From assembly GCA_017979445.1 (NCBI GenBank), contig CM030713.1:31587915-31651914 (forward strand): a stretch of DNA of 64,000 nucleotides, in the 5' to 3' direction. Within the stretch, counting starts at the first letter, position 1. Each line of letters starts with the position of its first letter. The notes beneath the pieces were generated by a model. The model had not been told where the DNA came from, did no database searches, and was given only the letters and a program-made list of their open reading frames with translations. Positions 50,482 through 62,234 of this stretch are shown here, piece after piece. The position numbers were made by a program, and so were the translations under genes. This DNA is from Akebia trifoliata (lineage: Eukaryota; Streptophyta; Magnoliopsida; Ranunculales; Lardizabalaceae).

Positions 50482-52480
50482 ATATATATATATACATGAG
50501 AATGAGATATGAAAAAGAATACCGTACTATCTAAATCCCATCCAGATCTTAAGTAGCTGACTGGTGGTGGGGGGTGTTGATAAGATGAATGAATCGGTTA
50601 GACCACGTGTATTGATGGAAGCCAGTCGCTAAGTGGGGGTCATGATGTTTTTAGCCTTGTACGTTCCAACACACAAGGCCAAACCATGTGAAGGTACCTC
50701 ATCATCCTTTCCTTCACCTTTTCGTTCATTCAGTCAATCAAAACAATGACATGACAAAGACTAACTTTGGCCTTTGGGTATATATGGTTACTAATAAACA
50801 AGTTGGATCATCTTACATTGTAGAGTTCACGGATCGCCCGACTCCTGCTTCTTTGTTTTCATCATTGATGACACCACCTTCCATAAAATAAATATAAATA
50901 TTAAAAAGCAAAAAAGCCACACCAAACGACTCGACACGTACTCTCATTTTTAACACAAAACGTTCGAATGTTAACGTAACCTGTCTTCTTGGATTACGTC
51001 TTGGACCCACCTAACCTACGTTATGGGTGGATCGAATTTTTTTAAGGAAAATTACTTAAAAGGATTCTCACGGTTCCTAAGTTTTCAGGTGTTGCTTCTC
51101 ATTACATTTAATAATCTTTTTCTTTCTAAATGCTACTACAATCTCATTCCATCATAAATGATTTAAGAAAGAAAATTTTCACTTTTTTTTCTCTTAATTT
51201 TTAGATGAAAATCAATCAACAATCATTCTTTTAGATTGAAATCATTTAAACAAGTCATTATCTTAAATTTTTAGTCGATCTTTCATATATATTTAGTCAA
51301 AAAAAAATTCAAAAATTAAAAATGGGTGAAATTTACTAGTGTCAAGTTCGAAAGTGAATAAAAATTGGTGAGTTCGACAGTAAATAATGGTGAGTTTGTC
51401 AGTAAATAATGTGAACTTCACACTCAATAAAAAAAACGTTGAATTTAACAATAAAATTTGTGAACTTAACAATACAAGAAATCATTTAAAAAGAAAAAAC
51501 TTACTAAATGTCCTGTCAAGTTATCGTGCAAGACTTAAGGACTACTTAGAAAGCTTCCACGAGGGTACTTTAAGTAATTTTCCCATCTTTTTATCGACTT
51601 ATACACAAACATCATTTTTGGACGTCATTGGTGACTTATATCTATTAGATCTTTAATATTTCTCATAGTTGATTTCTACTCATTCTTTTGATAATTGAGA
51701 TTACTTAGAATGCAGATTTACGAAAAATGCCTATAATACGCTCAATTGGATCCACTAATCGATCTTTGAATGGATCTTTACACAAAACAATCAACTTTAT
51801 TGACAAAATAATTATTAGATTTAATAATTTTTCATGATTTAGTTTAAATCATAGATTTTATATTTTTTTATAATAAATAGTCAAACTAATAAGTTTGTTT
51901 ATAGGTGTAGGAGGGTAACAGTAGTAACACATCTGGACCCTACACGTGTCTAGATGTGACCAGACTAAACAAACTAAGCAAAGCAATTCAACTCTGCTCA
52001 AAGTTGTAGCTAAGTCAACCCAGCCCAGACTTAGGGCAGGGTAGAGCGTCCACCCTGCTTTACTTAGAAAGTGGAGCAGGGTAGAATAACATGGTAAAAC
52101 CAAGATCTCTTAATTTGGTGAGATATCCTAAGAATCTCGAAAGGAGATGATGCGATCAACATGAAATCTTTCTAGATTGAGTAACTTCCTAAAAAAGTAA
52201 AGGGTTCCCATATGAAGATCATGGATCACAAAGGGACTTCTATTCAGAGAAGATCTTTGGGGAAGGGGATAAATATAGGGGGAGGCTCAAAAGGGAAAGG
52301 GATCGACCATTCTTGGAGAGAGTGAGTTCATTCCTGTTTTTTGAGAGTTAATTTGATCATTGGAGAATTTTGGCAGGTATCATACTAGTGCCACCATTCA
52401 ACAGGAGTAGAGAACATACAACGGAACGACGAAACTGAGTTGTCAGAGGTAATAGGGATTCACCTCTACAAGTCTAATAG
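50482..52480. other. gene-free spacer
   Basis: No gene is supported. From about 52090 to 52440 there is a stretch without open frames that ends in 'ggtatcatactagtgccacc'. It could be an LTR border, but no partner was found. Confidence 0.4.
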
Positions 52481-52711
52481 TATGGTTTTAAAACTCATTT
52501 GAGATCGAGAAGTATCACCCGAGTCGTCTCGATATCAGTAATGGACAAGACGGACGGCCAAGTCAATTTTTCGGATGAGATTTAAAATCCGACGTTCATT
52601 TTTTCTCATTTTTGAACAAGACGTCTCAAATGTATTAGAAAACTCTTCCGAGACAACTCAATATCTAACATGGACGAGACAAGACGTAAAACTGAGTTTT
52701 AAAACCACGCT
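52481..52711. mobile_element. MITE with TTTTAAAAC ends
   Basis: The inverted ends are 'tatggttttaaaactcatt' on the left and 'actgagttttaaaaccacgc' on the right, with further weak inverted matches inward ('gtcgtctcg' against 'cgagacaac', 'gtaatggacaag' against 'catggacgagac'). About 230 bp, no coding capacity. Its (TA)-type flank is 'aatag'/'tacta', so the duplication is unclear. Confidence 0.6.
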
Positions 52712-54110
52712 ACTAAGAGATGGTATGAATATCACAGTTTTGTTGAGCTTGATGGAATGTGCCACAAATGCATTTCAGAGAGCACATTTCAGTATTATAA
52801 AGCAAATTATCTTCTTTCGTTAATAATGGGATTGCTTGCAGAGTGCGCATCTGTAGTGTGACCTGTCCGTCCCTTTGCGCATTTCCCAACTTGTAAATAG
52901 TACATGCAAAACTTGTTTGGAGCTAGTTTTTGTCTTTTGTAAATAGTGTGACCTGTCCACAGAGTCTTGTCAAACAAGTGCCAAAGACAGGCACCTAAGA
53001 AGACAGCAAAGAGAGGTAGAGGGCGGGTGTCAACTTGATGATGTACAGTGAGGGGGCAGCAAGCAATAATCCTAGACATGAGGTTTTCCTTAACTCTACC
53101 TGTGTACTAGTACTACCACTACTACATCACCTATCCCAAAACTACATAAAAGAAGATAGAAGTCGAGTAAACCATAGGGAATGTCTCAATATTTAAGGAT
53201 AATCTGGTTATTAACACATGTATTATATACTTACTGGCTGATTTTCAAAGACATTAAGAAGCAACACTACAAAGAGAAGCAGGGGAAAAGGAAGGGTACA
53301 GTTGAAGGTGCCAGCTTGCCAATTTGCTTTAAAATCTGTGAGACACCACCTGGGTTCAAAACCTGCCTTCACCTACTGATTCAAACCTTCCGTACCAAAC
53401 ATTCGAATTTGCAGAGACCTGCACGGCTGCACCCAATCCTGGAATCCTATCCTACTACGACAAATACTACATCAGCCTATAGTGGAGCTAAGAGCAGATA
53501 GTATTATCAAAACAAACAAACAACCACTTCTATTCACAATGGTCACCCATCCTATCAGGTCTCACCATGTTACTATCAGTGGATCTGAAAAAAATAATTA
53601 TAAAAATAAAAATGGAATCAGCAAAGTTTAGTCATTCTATTACAAGTATTACAAGGAAAACAAAAAAAAGCACGCACACCTGACATATTTTGAGAACTAT
53701 ATCTAGGACATGATTGCAATGCACAACTGAACTATTAATTCTGTATAAATATTTTTAGACAGATGATACATCCAATAACTGACTAGTTTACATATTAGTT
53801 CTGTCACTTTGGATTTTGGACACCACAGTTTTTAAACCATGATGATGTAAGCAACCAACATGTATGCCTCTCATGTGAGGCAACTCACTTGTGGTATAGT
53901 GTTAGGATTCCACAGCCCTTGGAGCTAGTGAACCAGGCTTCTTTGTCTGAACAAAAAGAACTGTGTACAGCTACAGCTCAAATGCATCCATGTAATGAAT
54001 TTCCTTATAAGATATAACTGTAAAAATATCTGAAATTTTCGGAGAAAAAAAAAAAAAAGAGCCATCATCGACTAGGCGAAGATCATGGGGCTAACCTGAA
54101 ACCCAATACC
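52712..54110. other. gene-free spacer
   Basis: No gene is supported. A 'cctgggttcaaaacctgcc' string near 53349 resembles a tRNA B box and could come from an old SINE, but no A box or tail was found. Confidence 0.4.
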
Positions 54111-54113
54111 ATC

Positions 54114-54645
54114 TGTAGAGGGTAAAATCAGTATTAGACACGTGGAGTAAATAAGATGAACATTGGGCACGTGGAAGATTTAATGTGTATCTCAAAGCAT
54201 TGATTGGTATATCTTGAATTAGATTTATTTGGTTAAGATTGTAATTTTATCCAGAAATAGAAAGTTTCCTAATTGACTAGAGAGTATCTATTTCTAGATA
54301 TGATAGATTTGTAGGGAATCCTTAATGGTTTTACTTTCTTTTTAGAGTTTTACTTTCTATCTATATAAGAAGGGCTATTGGGTAGAAGAAAGGAGGCTCT
54401 TGGGAGGGGGAGAAGAAGATAGGAGGCTAGGATTTTTGTAAATCATGTAATTGTTCAAGAATAGTGGAATGGCTCTTCAGAGCCCGTGGACGTAGTCCGA
54501 ATTTGGGACAAATCCCATGAACAAATCTTGCTTCTTGTCTTCTCTTTCTCTCTTTAATTATTTTTTTGTGCATTAAGAATAATGAAGGTCGATTGTTAGA
54601 GGTAAATCTTGAGGAATCGACGGCATCCGAGATTTTACCTCTACA
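54114..54645 (+). mobile_element. LTR of a Ty3/gypsy-type element followed by primer-binding site
   Basis: The 532-bp unit starts TGTAGAGGGTAAAATC and ends with the inverse GATTTTACCTCTACA. It includes a 'ctatctatataagaagggc' TATA-like block near 54357. Right after it comes TGGGCGCCATCCGTGAC (54648 on), like the primer-binding site of plant gypsy elements (TGGCGCCgtctgtgg type). No coding region and no second LTR follow, so only the 5' edge remains. Confidence 0.65.
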
Positions 54646-55001
54646 AATGGGCGCCATCCGTGACAAGTGAAAAAGGAACCACGAGAAGTCATACGGTAAT
54701 TGGGGGCTACCCTAAGAGAAACCCTTTCACAATCTTAATGTTAGAGATTTACAATTTCTAATCCAGTCTCACTAAGGAATAGATCATGGTCTGTGATCAG
54801 ATACTTTAACTATCAGTGATGTAGATGGAATTATCATGATTCCAATAGCATCCACGTAGTGCAGTCCACGGATAGAGATATGAGAAGGGGAAATTGGATT
54901 TGTGGTAACGTGTTTGTGTGAATGTCTGCAGCTTGTTATGCATTAGTGTGTGCACGTGCTAATAAAAATTGTAGATCATGTGGTTTGTGTGAGAGAAAAC
55001 C

Positions 55002-55192
55002 TGTTGGGGTTACAATTATTGGAAATAATCTAATTATTTTAGCTCTAGTTGTTATTTAGATATAACTTTTTATTTAACTTTTATTTATTTCTGATTTTGT
55101 AAGGGCACTTTTATCTTTTTACTATTTTACTAATATAAATTCTGGCCAAGCTCTCACAAAGAGACTTGACAATTACTCTTTTGCAATTCTTC
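55002..55192 (+). mobile_element. 5' LTR of a Ty1/copia remnant
   Basis: It starts TGTTGGGGTTACAATT and runs about 190 bp. It is followed by TTAGTATCAAAGCC (55193 on), a worn form of the initiator-Met-tRNA primer-binding site (TGGTATCAGAGC). The gag remnant further on (56100-56470) is in the same direction, which supports the call. Confidence 0.6.
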
Positions 55193-55439
55193 TTAGTATC
55201 AAAGCCTTAGAGGATCCATCGATAACCCCTCTTTGGATTCATTCTCCTCGGTTTTGGACCCTTGAAGCCTCACCGCAAGCCACCCTACCCTTTTCTCTTC
55301 TCCTCCCATCTACCCCTTGAGATCTTTGAGGCCAAAACCCAAGCAGCAGCCTTCATTGGAGGGTCTCCCCTTCGAGGGCTCATTTTTTTTTTCTTTTTTG
55401 GTCTTAATCACATGTTACGATAAGGATCTTTCTGTGCGA

Positions 55440-55680
55440 TAGAGCTGGACCATACTGCTTATTGACTATGCGATAAGGGCTGCACTACTTGCTGCAATTA
55501 GGGTTGTATTGCTGGCTGGGTTGTACAGTCGGCTGTCCATGCCATTGGACTGTTCTACAGGCTACGATTAGGTCTGTAATGCTGGCTGTCCATACGATAA
55601 GGACTGTTCTACAGGCTGCGATTGGGTCTGTACTGCTAGCTGGGCTGCACTGTTGGCGGTCTAAGAGATAGGACTGTCGG
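55440..55680 (+). repeat. short imperfect tandem repeat
   Basis: 'gactgttctacaggct' with a following 'gattaggtctgtaatgctgg' type block occurs at least twice in a row (about 55549 and 55603), with more decayed versions on both sides. It lies between the copia LTR and its gag remnant, in the leader region. Confidence 0.6.
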
Positions 55681-56099
55681 CTGGATAGTTCTGCCCCTAC
55701 TCTATGTGATATAACTGTTGGTTGCTTCTACTCTATGCTATATCACTGCTAGTTGGGCCATGCAATAGGACTACTGGGTGCTCCTGCTCTTGCGACAGTA
55801 GCTAGGCCCTTTTTCTGACCCACGACAGCAACAAGGGAGTTATTTTGTGGTTGCCGATAGCAACAGTACTACTGTCTATGTGTTGCAACAGATTTGTTGG
55901 ACCCTCTGAAGACTTGCGACAGCGTTGCTGCCCCTTCTACCTGTGGTTTCTTCCACCTTGGATTAATAGTACGGGAGATCTCTCTTTGATCCAAAGTTTT
56001 ATTGTTTATAGTGCGCCATGACGACAACCCACGAGACCAAGGATTCCAACACAACTCTCGGGACAAATTCCTCAATCCAACATATAACCAATGCCCTAC

Positions 56100-56470
56100 T
56101 AAATGATCGGAATGTTCAATCCTGATCTCGGTCTGTGCGACTTTATTTGGGTAGTAGAGGTAAATCAGGATGGCTTTTGGGCACCGTTACTAAACCACCT
56201 CTCACTGATCCCAAATTTGAACAATGGGAGATCGATAATTGTATTATTCTTCGATGACTATTTAATTCAATAGATCAGCGAATCTATACAATGTTTATGT
56301 ATCACGAAATTGTTCCATCTTTGTGGTTAGCCCTCACTCAGACATATGCTCACTCTACGAATGACTCGAGAATTTATGAGCTTTATCGAGACATTGCCCA
56401 AACTACCTAAGGAGCACAGAGTGTAACTGATTTTTGATGACATTGCCTCTTGACTGGGCCTTCTCATATA
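56100..56470 (+). pseudogene. copia gag remnant
   Basis: Broken translation gives LYLGSRGKSGWLLGT, then FEQWEIDNCIILR, LFNSIDQRIYTMF, and a DSRIYELYRDIAQ stretch ending GAQSVTDF. This is the order of conserved blocks in copia gag (GKLG..., W...N..V..W, ...YEL...L....Q...SVTEY). Stops interrupt it. The rest of the element is gone. Confidence 0.72.
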
Positions 56471-57059
56471 CTAATTGGAAATGACCTCAACATCATTTTC
56501 TTCAACTTCTAACCAAAATCCTCTGAATTTCTCCTTAAAACCATGCATCTTCAAGTTCTTCAACTATACAACTAACCATACTTTGCCCCCAGTACAAGAA
56601 AATTTTGGCTCCACCCCTGCTTGGAGTTGTCAAAACTCCAAGGGAATTTTTGTAATAAAAATGCAACAGTTAACTCTGCCAGGTAAATCTCTCTATTTTT
56701 TTTCTTTTAATCTTCTTCTCTCTTTTTCTATTTTCTTTTATTTGTTTTTTTAATCCATCAAATAAATCTTCTTCTTTTTTTGATGGAGTTTTTCAATGTC
56801 CTTTCTATTTTGAACCATAAAACAACCCAGCCAAACCCTTCTTGGGCCCCAAGAAACTACCTAGACCTATCCTAGTGCATATAAAATCTATCGAAACTCT
56901 TTTAAAACTCATATTCGAAATCCACAACCTCTTTCGACCTACGCCAATTAATTTTAACTTTATTGCAAAATTTCATGTTTTTTTTATAAGCTAACTTTTA
57001 TTAATAAGAGGATTAGGTGTCCTACAAGTTTTCTCAAAATTTCGTAATTAATCTTTAAG

Positions 57060-57157
57060 AAGGTCACAAGTCCAACTTTGATCAAATACGTGAGCACGCG
57101 ACACCCGGGAGCTGAGGCAGATAACACAACACTCAACACTCCCCCCCCCTCTCTCCC

Positions 57158-57188
<31 letters not shown>

Positions 57189-57394
57189 ATAAGGGTGGAA
57201 AATTCCTTCTAGGAGACTTGAGCCAGTAACCTATACGAACGGGGCCGCTTTGATACCACGTTGACAATCATTTACCCCAAAAGACTGATCTGATGGGGAA
57301 AGCACAACTATGAATATAAGGTCACAGATCGAACTGGAGCATGATACGTGAGCACGGGACACTTGGGAGCAAAGACGGATAACACAACACTTGA
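57060..57394 (-). mobile_element. TRIM-like miniature LTR retrotransposon
   Basis: Two direct repeats share 'aaggtcaca' and 'cgtgagcacg', then 'gataacacaacact': 57060-57138 and about 57259-57394. Between them, on the minus strand, a TGGTATCAAAGC primer-binding site (57247-57258) follows the first LTR, and a long purine tract (G9 plus GA repeats, about 57139-57184) precedes the second, which starts TGTTGAG. This is the minimal layout of a TRIM: LTR, primer site, purine tract, LTR, no genes. The left LTR is cut short. Confidence 0.78.
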
Positions 57395-57639
57395 ACCTTT
57401 TTCTATAATTTTCTTTTCTCCTTTGTCACCACCTAATTAACCTTTCCACCCCCATTCCCAAAGTAGAATAGCCTAAAATAGAAGAAATCTAGGTTATCCT
57501 ACATCACTTTATGGTGCACGATCCATGAAGAACATGTTAACAAACAAGCATAGAAGAGATGGGGAACTTGAGATGGGTGGTTTGGTCAAGTACAATGAAG
57601 GTAGTAATAGCCCTGGTTAGAAAGAGTATGAAATTGAAG

Positions 57640-58095
57640 TTTCTAAACGAGTTATAGGACAACCCAATTGAAACGTGGATTGAGGTTGTGAGAGCACATA
57701 TGAACACAATTGCAATAATATAAGGCATGAATTTAAATAGAATTGAATGGAGAAACATGATTCATCGTCAATCCCAAAATTTTAGATAAGGCATTGATGA
57801 TAATGATGGTGATGAGGAGGACACTAAAGGAAAGTTATTTGAGATAGTTTGGACATGAATAAAGAACACTAACACCACCAATGAAAAGGGGCACTTCTAT
57901 GCAAGTCAACGTGTAAAAGGGCATGAGGGAGGTTGAAAATGACATACATGGAGATAGTAAAAAAAAAGTATTGAACATTCATTCTTTGACAGAAGAATTG
58001 ACCCAAGATAGAGTGGAAAGGTGAAATAAACTTTCTGTCACCGATCCCAATATTTGGGAAAAGGCATATGACGATGATTATGAAGACGATGACAA
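57640..58095 (+). pseudogene. remnant of the second LINE type
   Basis: Broken translation gives TWIEVVRAHMN, then NLNRIEWRNMIH, the C-terminal pattern of the LINE type at 42590-43380 (TWVEVV...DR.EWR..IH.ADP). A second worn repeat of the same region follows up to about 58070. No intact frame. Confidence 0.55.
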
Positions 58096-58303
58096 CGATG
58101 TTCTTCTAGGAATGCTTCAAAATAGATAGTGGGAAAGAAACTTCACTAACCTTTAACCTCTATGATAGTCTCAAATTCACAATTAAAAGAAAGAGTTGCA
58201 CAATGGACAAACTATGAATACTATCATCCGAAAAGTAACCCAAGCACAGTAACTAGCATGTGTTAACAATTTTCTTGTATTAGGAATTTAAATCTAATCA
58301 TTT

Positions 58304-58523
58304 AGTTTTTTTTTTTTATATTATAAGTATAACGATTTTATAAATATCAAAGGGGAAAATACAAAGGAGGCCGAGATAGCCCCCAAGGACAAACCCAAAA
58401 AATGGAAAAAAAACAAAAAATTAAGGAAAAAACCACGAAACAACAACACTACGAGTTACATACTCTCCCATCTAAACACAAAATCTGCGAATGAAACCCC
58501 GCAGAAGTCCTTGCTCAGCTTAA
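58304..58523 (-). mobile_element. LINE 3' fragment with short target duplication
   Basis: A T-run, then 'ataagtataacgattttat' and 'ggaggccgagatagccccc', inverse of the LINE 3' end. 'ctaatcattt' flanks it at 58294-58303 and 58524-58533. The coding part is reduced to the last few codons. Confidence 0.8.
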
Positions 58524-58569
58524 CTAATCATTTCGTAGACCAATTCAGTCTCTTAAAACAGTTTATCTT

Positions 58570-58819
58570 TTTTTTTATAAGTATAATATATTAAAGGAGA
58601 AAGGGGAAACAAAGTACAAGGAGGCCGAGGGAGCCTCTCAAACAGCAGCTAAATAAAAGAAACTAGAACATTAGTGGTTACATAAAGAATTCCATCTAAA
58701 AAGAAAGTCATCAAAGGTAATCCCCGCAAACTCTATATTTTGCTTTGACCAAAGGTACAGAAGGCCCAAGATCTCCAAGAAACCGCCATGAGAGCTTCTC
58801 CTCTTACTATTGAACACCC
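58570..58819 (-). mobile_element. LINE 3' fragment with 19-bp target duplication
   Basis: 250 bp flanked by 'tcttaaaacagtttatctt' at 58551-58569 and 58820-58838. The minus frame gives RVFNSKRRSSHGGF, then ILGLLYLWSKQNIEFAG and FRWNSLCNH. A second insertion of the same family only 46 bp away from the previous one. Confidence 0.92.
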
Positions 58820-59232
58820 TCTTAAAACAGTTTATCTTGCTCAAATAAACCATCAAATGTAGTTTTCACTAGGAAAATGGCTTTTTTAGGAACTTGTGGT
58901 TTTCAGGTGTATGATTGCACCTTTTCCTGCCAAAGAGATTTCCACTTTTGACGGGGAAATATTTTCCAACCTAACCTCACCTAGGAAAATAATTTTCCAA
59001 TCTCATGATGTTACAATCTCACGATGGACCCCATCATCCAAACCAAAAAAAAAATAAAAAAAAAACTTTTGGACATTTTCCTAGGTGCACCCCCAAACAC
59101 CAGAATTCATTTTCCCTTAAAAACACTTTTTATGCAATCATAAAGACTCTCAAGATTCAATATTGCCAATTTAACATCCATGTGAAAGTATAAGAATGTA
59201 AATGATTTTAAGCATAGGAATTCTGATGCACC

Positions 59233-60249
59233 TCAAACTTTCAAGAGCTGCATCTTGGAAGCAAATGCAATCGCAATCCAGTCGGGCTGGGACACAGACC
59301 ACTGCAGCTGGTTAATTTCCGACTCAGCCCTATAAGCCAGTATTGGATCAATCCCATTAGAACCTGCAACTGTGGGCAATTCCCAAATGAGCGCCTGTGA
59401 ATCATCTCCTGCAGAGCATATATGGCGACTACTCTGGGGAGCCCATGCAATGGCATTTACGCTGGCCTGATGCCTGTCCAACTCTGCAACTGGCATAGTA
59501 GGTGACCTAATATCCAAAATCACAACCTTATTACTATCCATCAAAATGGTGGCCATGTAACTCAAATCCTGTTTGTTCCAAGCCAATCTTAGTAAGGGCG
59601 TATCAGGCTGTGGACTCTCATAAATAATGGTGGAGTGCTCTTTATCCCTCAAATCAAAAATCCTGACAGAACCATCAGCAGATACAGATGCAAACACCCG
59701 AGCGTGACCCCAAGCGATGTCGTGAACCTCCTTGTCATGGGCGATAAGCTGGGTCTCAACAACGCCCCTCTCCACATCCCAGATTGTACAGGTAGTATCT
59801 ATGCTCGACGTACCGATCAACCTCGGCTCTACTTCATTCCAATCGAAGGAAGTTAGCGGAGCACAGAACTCGCTGGTCTTGCTATTGTTGAGAATAGATC
59901 TTGGCTCAATGGAATTCTCCTTAATTTCCCATAGACGAAGATAATCGCCTGAGGATGCGAGGAGAGGGCGAAGAGATTTGTTGTTGGTGGTGGTGGGATG
60001 GAACATGAGCTTGGTTGGGGGATAAGGGTGGTCGAAGGAGAGATTGGGATCGGTTTTGAAAGTTAGGGTTTCTTCATCGAATGAGAGGATGTCAACCTTG
60101 TTAGTGAGATCTTCGATGAAACTTCCCACGGCGATACGATGGGTTGTTTCTAAGGAAGAAGAGATGGCCATGGCGTAGATGGGATACGGAGAGTCGTATG
60201 TGAAAACGTTTTCAGATCTCAGGTGGGATTCTTGGCTGAAATTATCCAT
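59233..60249 (-). CDS. TTG1: TTG1 (TRANSPARENT TESTA GLABRA 1) WD40 protein
   Basis: This is a WD40 scaffold of the MYB-bHLH-WD40 complex. In plants it controls trichome and root-hair fate, anthocyanin and proanthocyanidin synthesis and seed-coat mucilage. Single exon, 338 aa, close to the Arabidopsis protein (341 aa). The N-terminus (MDN...[11 protein letters not shown]) and long conserved blocks match TTG1, for example [56 protein letters not shown] and [18 protein letters not shown] at the end. Four to five WD repeats are readable ([22 protein letters not shown]). No stop, frame break or truncation is seen. The related LWD1/AN11 clade shares parts, but the end and length favour TTG1. Its upstream region has GA-rich and TA-rich tracts. 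Confidence 0.97.
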   Translation of the reverse strand: MDNFSQESHLRSENVFTYDSPYPIYAMAISSSLETTHRIAVGSFIEDLTNKVDILSFDEETLTFKTDPNLSFDHPYPPTKLMFHPTTTNNKSLRPLLASSGDYLRLWEIKENSIEPRSILNNSKTSEFCAPLTSFDWNEVEPRLIGTSSIDTTCTIWDVERGVVETQLIAHDKEVHDIAWGHARVFASVSADGSVRIFDLRDKEHSTIIYESPQPDTPLLRLAWNKQDLSYMATILMDSNKVVILDIRSPTMPVAELDRHQASVNAIAWAPQSSRHICSAGDDSQALIWELPTVAGSNGIDPILAYRAESEINQLQWSVSQPDWIAIAFASKMQLLKV

Positions 60250-60309
60250 TTTTGTTTTTCTAGTTTGATCTCTGATTCTGATACTCTTAGGGCTTATGAC
60301 AGATTGAGA

Positions 60310-60405
60310 GAGAGAGAGGCTTATACAGTTTTTCGAGTTTGATGATCTCTCTCGTTCTCGTTCTCGAAATCGCTCTCTCTCTCTCTCTCTATATATATAT
60401 ACTGT
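60310..60405 (-). promoter_or_regulatory. GA-rich leader and TATA tract of TTG1
   Basis: On the minus strand a 'tatatatatag' tract (about 60391-60402) is followed by runs of GA (60374-60390 and 60307-60318) up to about 60 bp before the ATG. TA tract plus GA/CT-rich leader is a common plant core-promoter layout. The exact start is not determined. Confidence 0.45.
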
Positions 60406-60409
60406 AATT

Positions 60410-61610
60410 GTGTTGTCTCTCTGATAAGGTTTCAGGAAGACGTTCTCCCTATGTTCTCAGCGTTGAGTGAGCCTTGAGATGCGACACTCAATGCGCATCC
60501 GACGGTCTTAGTTGAACAGTGATAAACCATCCTCTTGAGGCTGACTTGTGCTGGGAAGTAGGAAGGAAGTTGGGAAGCTTTGAACGTTAGATGTTTGAAA
60601 GGGAAAGTTAGAAGAAGTTGGAGGAGCGAGAGCGCTACGAGTCAACAACAACTACAATCCAAAATTCTACCCGCCACCAACCATCAACGCGTATTAGTGC
60701 GTGCTGGGTTTGGGCCTGGGCCAATTTAAAGTAAACCTTGAAAAATCCCATTTCATCTGAAGCGTGATGTTATTGTTTCCAAGATGAATTGTCCTAAGTT
60801 GTCTCGTTCTCTCTTTACAAGAAGACATCAATGTGCCAGATCCATGAACCAGAGAAAAGCAAGTATTCGGTGTATTAGTCTCATCTCATTCATGAATGAT
60901 ACCAAGATAATTTGTTAAAAAAAAACCTATGGTGTTGGGAGTGGAACTTTGACGCCCATGTTGATTTCATTATGAAGCCTATTATTTCGAGAGAGTGTCT
61001 AATACATTCATTCTTCTTGTTTTCCTAGGCAAGCTACCAGTTATTGCTCTATGTGAACAGGTTTTGAACCCACCAAGTATGGTATGGTATCAATTATCAA
61101 CACCCTACAAATCTAACAGCATCTAATGAGTTTTTTTTTTTTGGCTAGGCAAATTTAGTGTGTTTGATTCACAAATGGGAAAACAATAAGTTCAGTTTCC
61201 TCATTTAATAGTTGAATAGTCAAACAGCAGTTACCATTCATGAATAATCAAACAGTTGGGTTCCATACACAAATTATTTTATCAAAAATCTCAACACCTA
61301 TGCCATAGCTTTTGTTCTGATAGGAGGAGCCTGCATCAAACATGTTCCTCATATGCATATTCAGCTTGACAGAAAGAGGAGTTGTCCTCTTTCATTCTTG
61401 GGAGTCCACTTTCTCTCTAACTCTTGCATCGGAGAAAGCCATATTATACAAATAACATAACGTGGACTTATGCTCAGACGATTCAAAGACTACAATTCCT
61501 TGGAAGTTCTCTACATGACTCTCTTTTTCTTTTTCTTTTTTTGGGAGGATTTTTTTTTAAACTGATTCTATCATTTCTTGGTTAGAGGAATGGTTAAATG
61601 GAGAATTTAT
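60410..61610. other. upstream region of TTG1 / spacer
   Basis: No gene or recognisable element was seen. The part next to 60400 presumably includes TTG1 regulatory sequence. Confidence 0.4.
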
Positions 61611-61614
61611 ATTA

Positions 61615-62069
61615 AGGGCACGTTTGATTGCATGTAAAGTGACTTATGGAATTTGAAATCCTTGGAAAAATACTAGCGAAAAATGGGTAGAGTTGGAAAA
61701 TCAAATTCCATTTAGAAAAAATCTAAGGAAAAAGAAGAAGAGAAGGGGAGTGGGGTTGGGGCAGAGGGAGAAAGAAGGAGAGGAACAGAGAGAGAGATGG
61801 TTGGCGACGAAGATGGTGACAACAACGACAAAGAATATGATTGTGATGGTGACTATGTTGGTGGGGAAAAAGAAGATATGAAGTAAATGTTTTGATTTAA
61901 AAATGAAAAATAAGGATGAATTTCATTTTTACCATGGGTATGAGAGGGAAAATGAAATCTAAGTTTTGTGGAGGAGGGTTGAAAATCATTTTACATGTAA
62001 AAATGCAATCAAAACACATGGAAAATGTCATTTTCCACCCTATTTTCCATGCAAAATCAAACATAAAAG
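61615..62069. mobile_element. possible hAT-like MITE
   Basis: The left end 'gggcacgtttgattgcatg' and the right end, inverted, 'atgtttgattttgcatgg' form a weak inverted pair, with further 'tggaaaa' stretches inside. Such ends are frequent on plant hAT-type MITEs. A 62-codon frame inside (61693-61881) is low-complexity and not a gene. Confidence 0.4.
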
Positions 62070-62102
62070 GGAAATGTATTAAGAGTAATAAAGGTGCATC
62101 TA

Positions 62103-62234
62103 TTATAAGGAGCTAACTAACTTAGCTGATAAAGTGTATGGGTGATGATACAATAGACCTGGTTCAATTCCTGCTGATATTGAGTTATTGTTCTCACTAA
62201 AAACAGGTTTACCAACTAATGAATAAATAATATA
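62103..62234 (+). mobile_element. tRNA-derived SINE with 16-bp target duplication
   Basis: Flanked by 'aataaaggtgcatcta' at 62087-62102 and 62235-62250. An A-box-like 'ttagctgataaagtgtatgg' (about 62121-62140) and a B-box GGTTCAATTCC (62161-62171) are spaced as in tRNA genes. A tRNA-unrelated part and an A/T-rich 3' end follow. No acceptor-stem pairing is present, so this is not a working tRNA gene. Confidence 0.85.

Noticed and set aside
61693..61881. 62-codon Lys/Glu-rich frame
   Set aside because: Low-complexity purine-rich DNA inside a MITE-like stretch.
62103..62180. Possible tRNA gene (A and B box)
   Set aside because: No acceptor or anticodon stem pairing; target duplications show a SINE.
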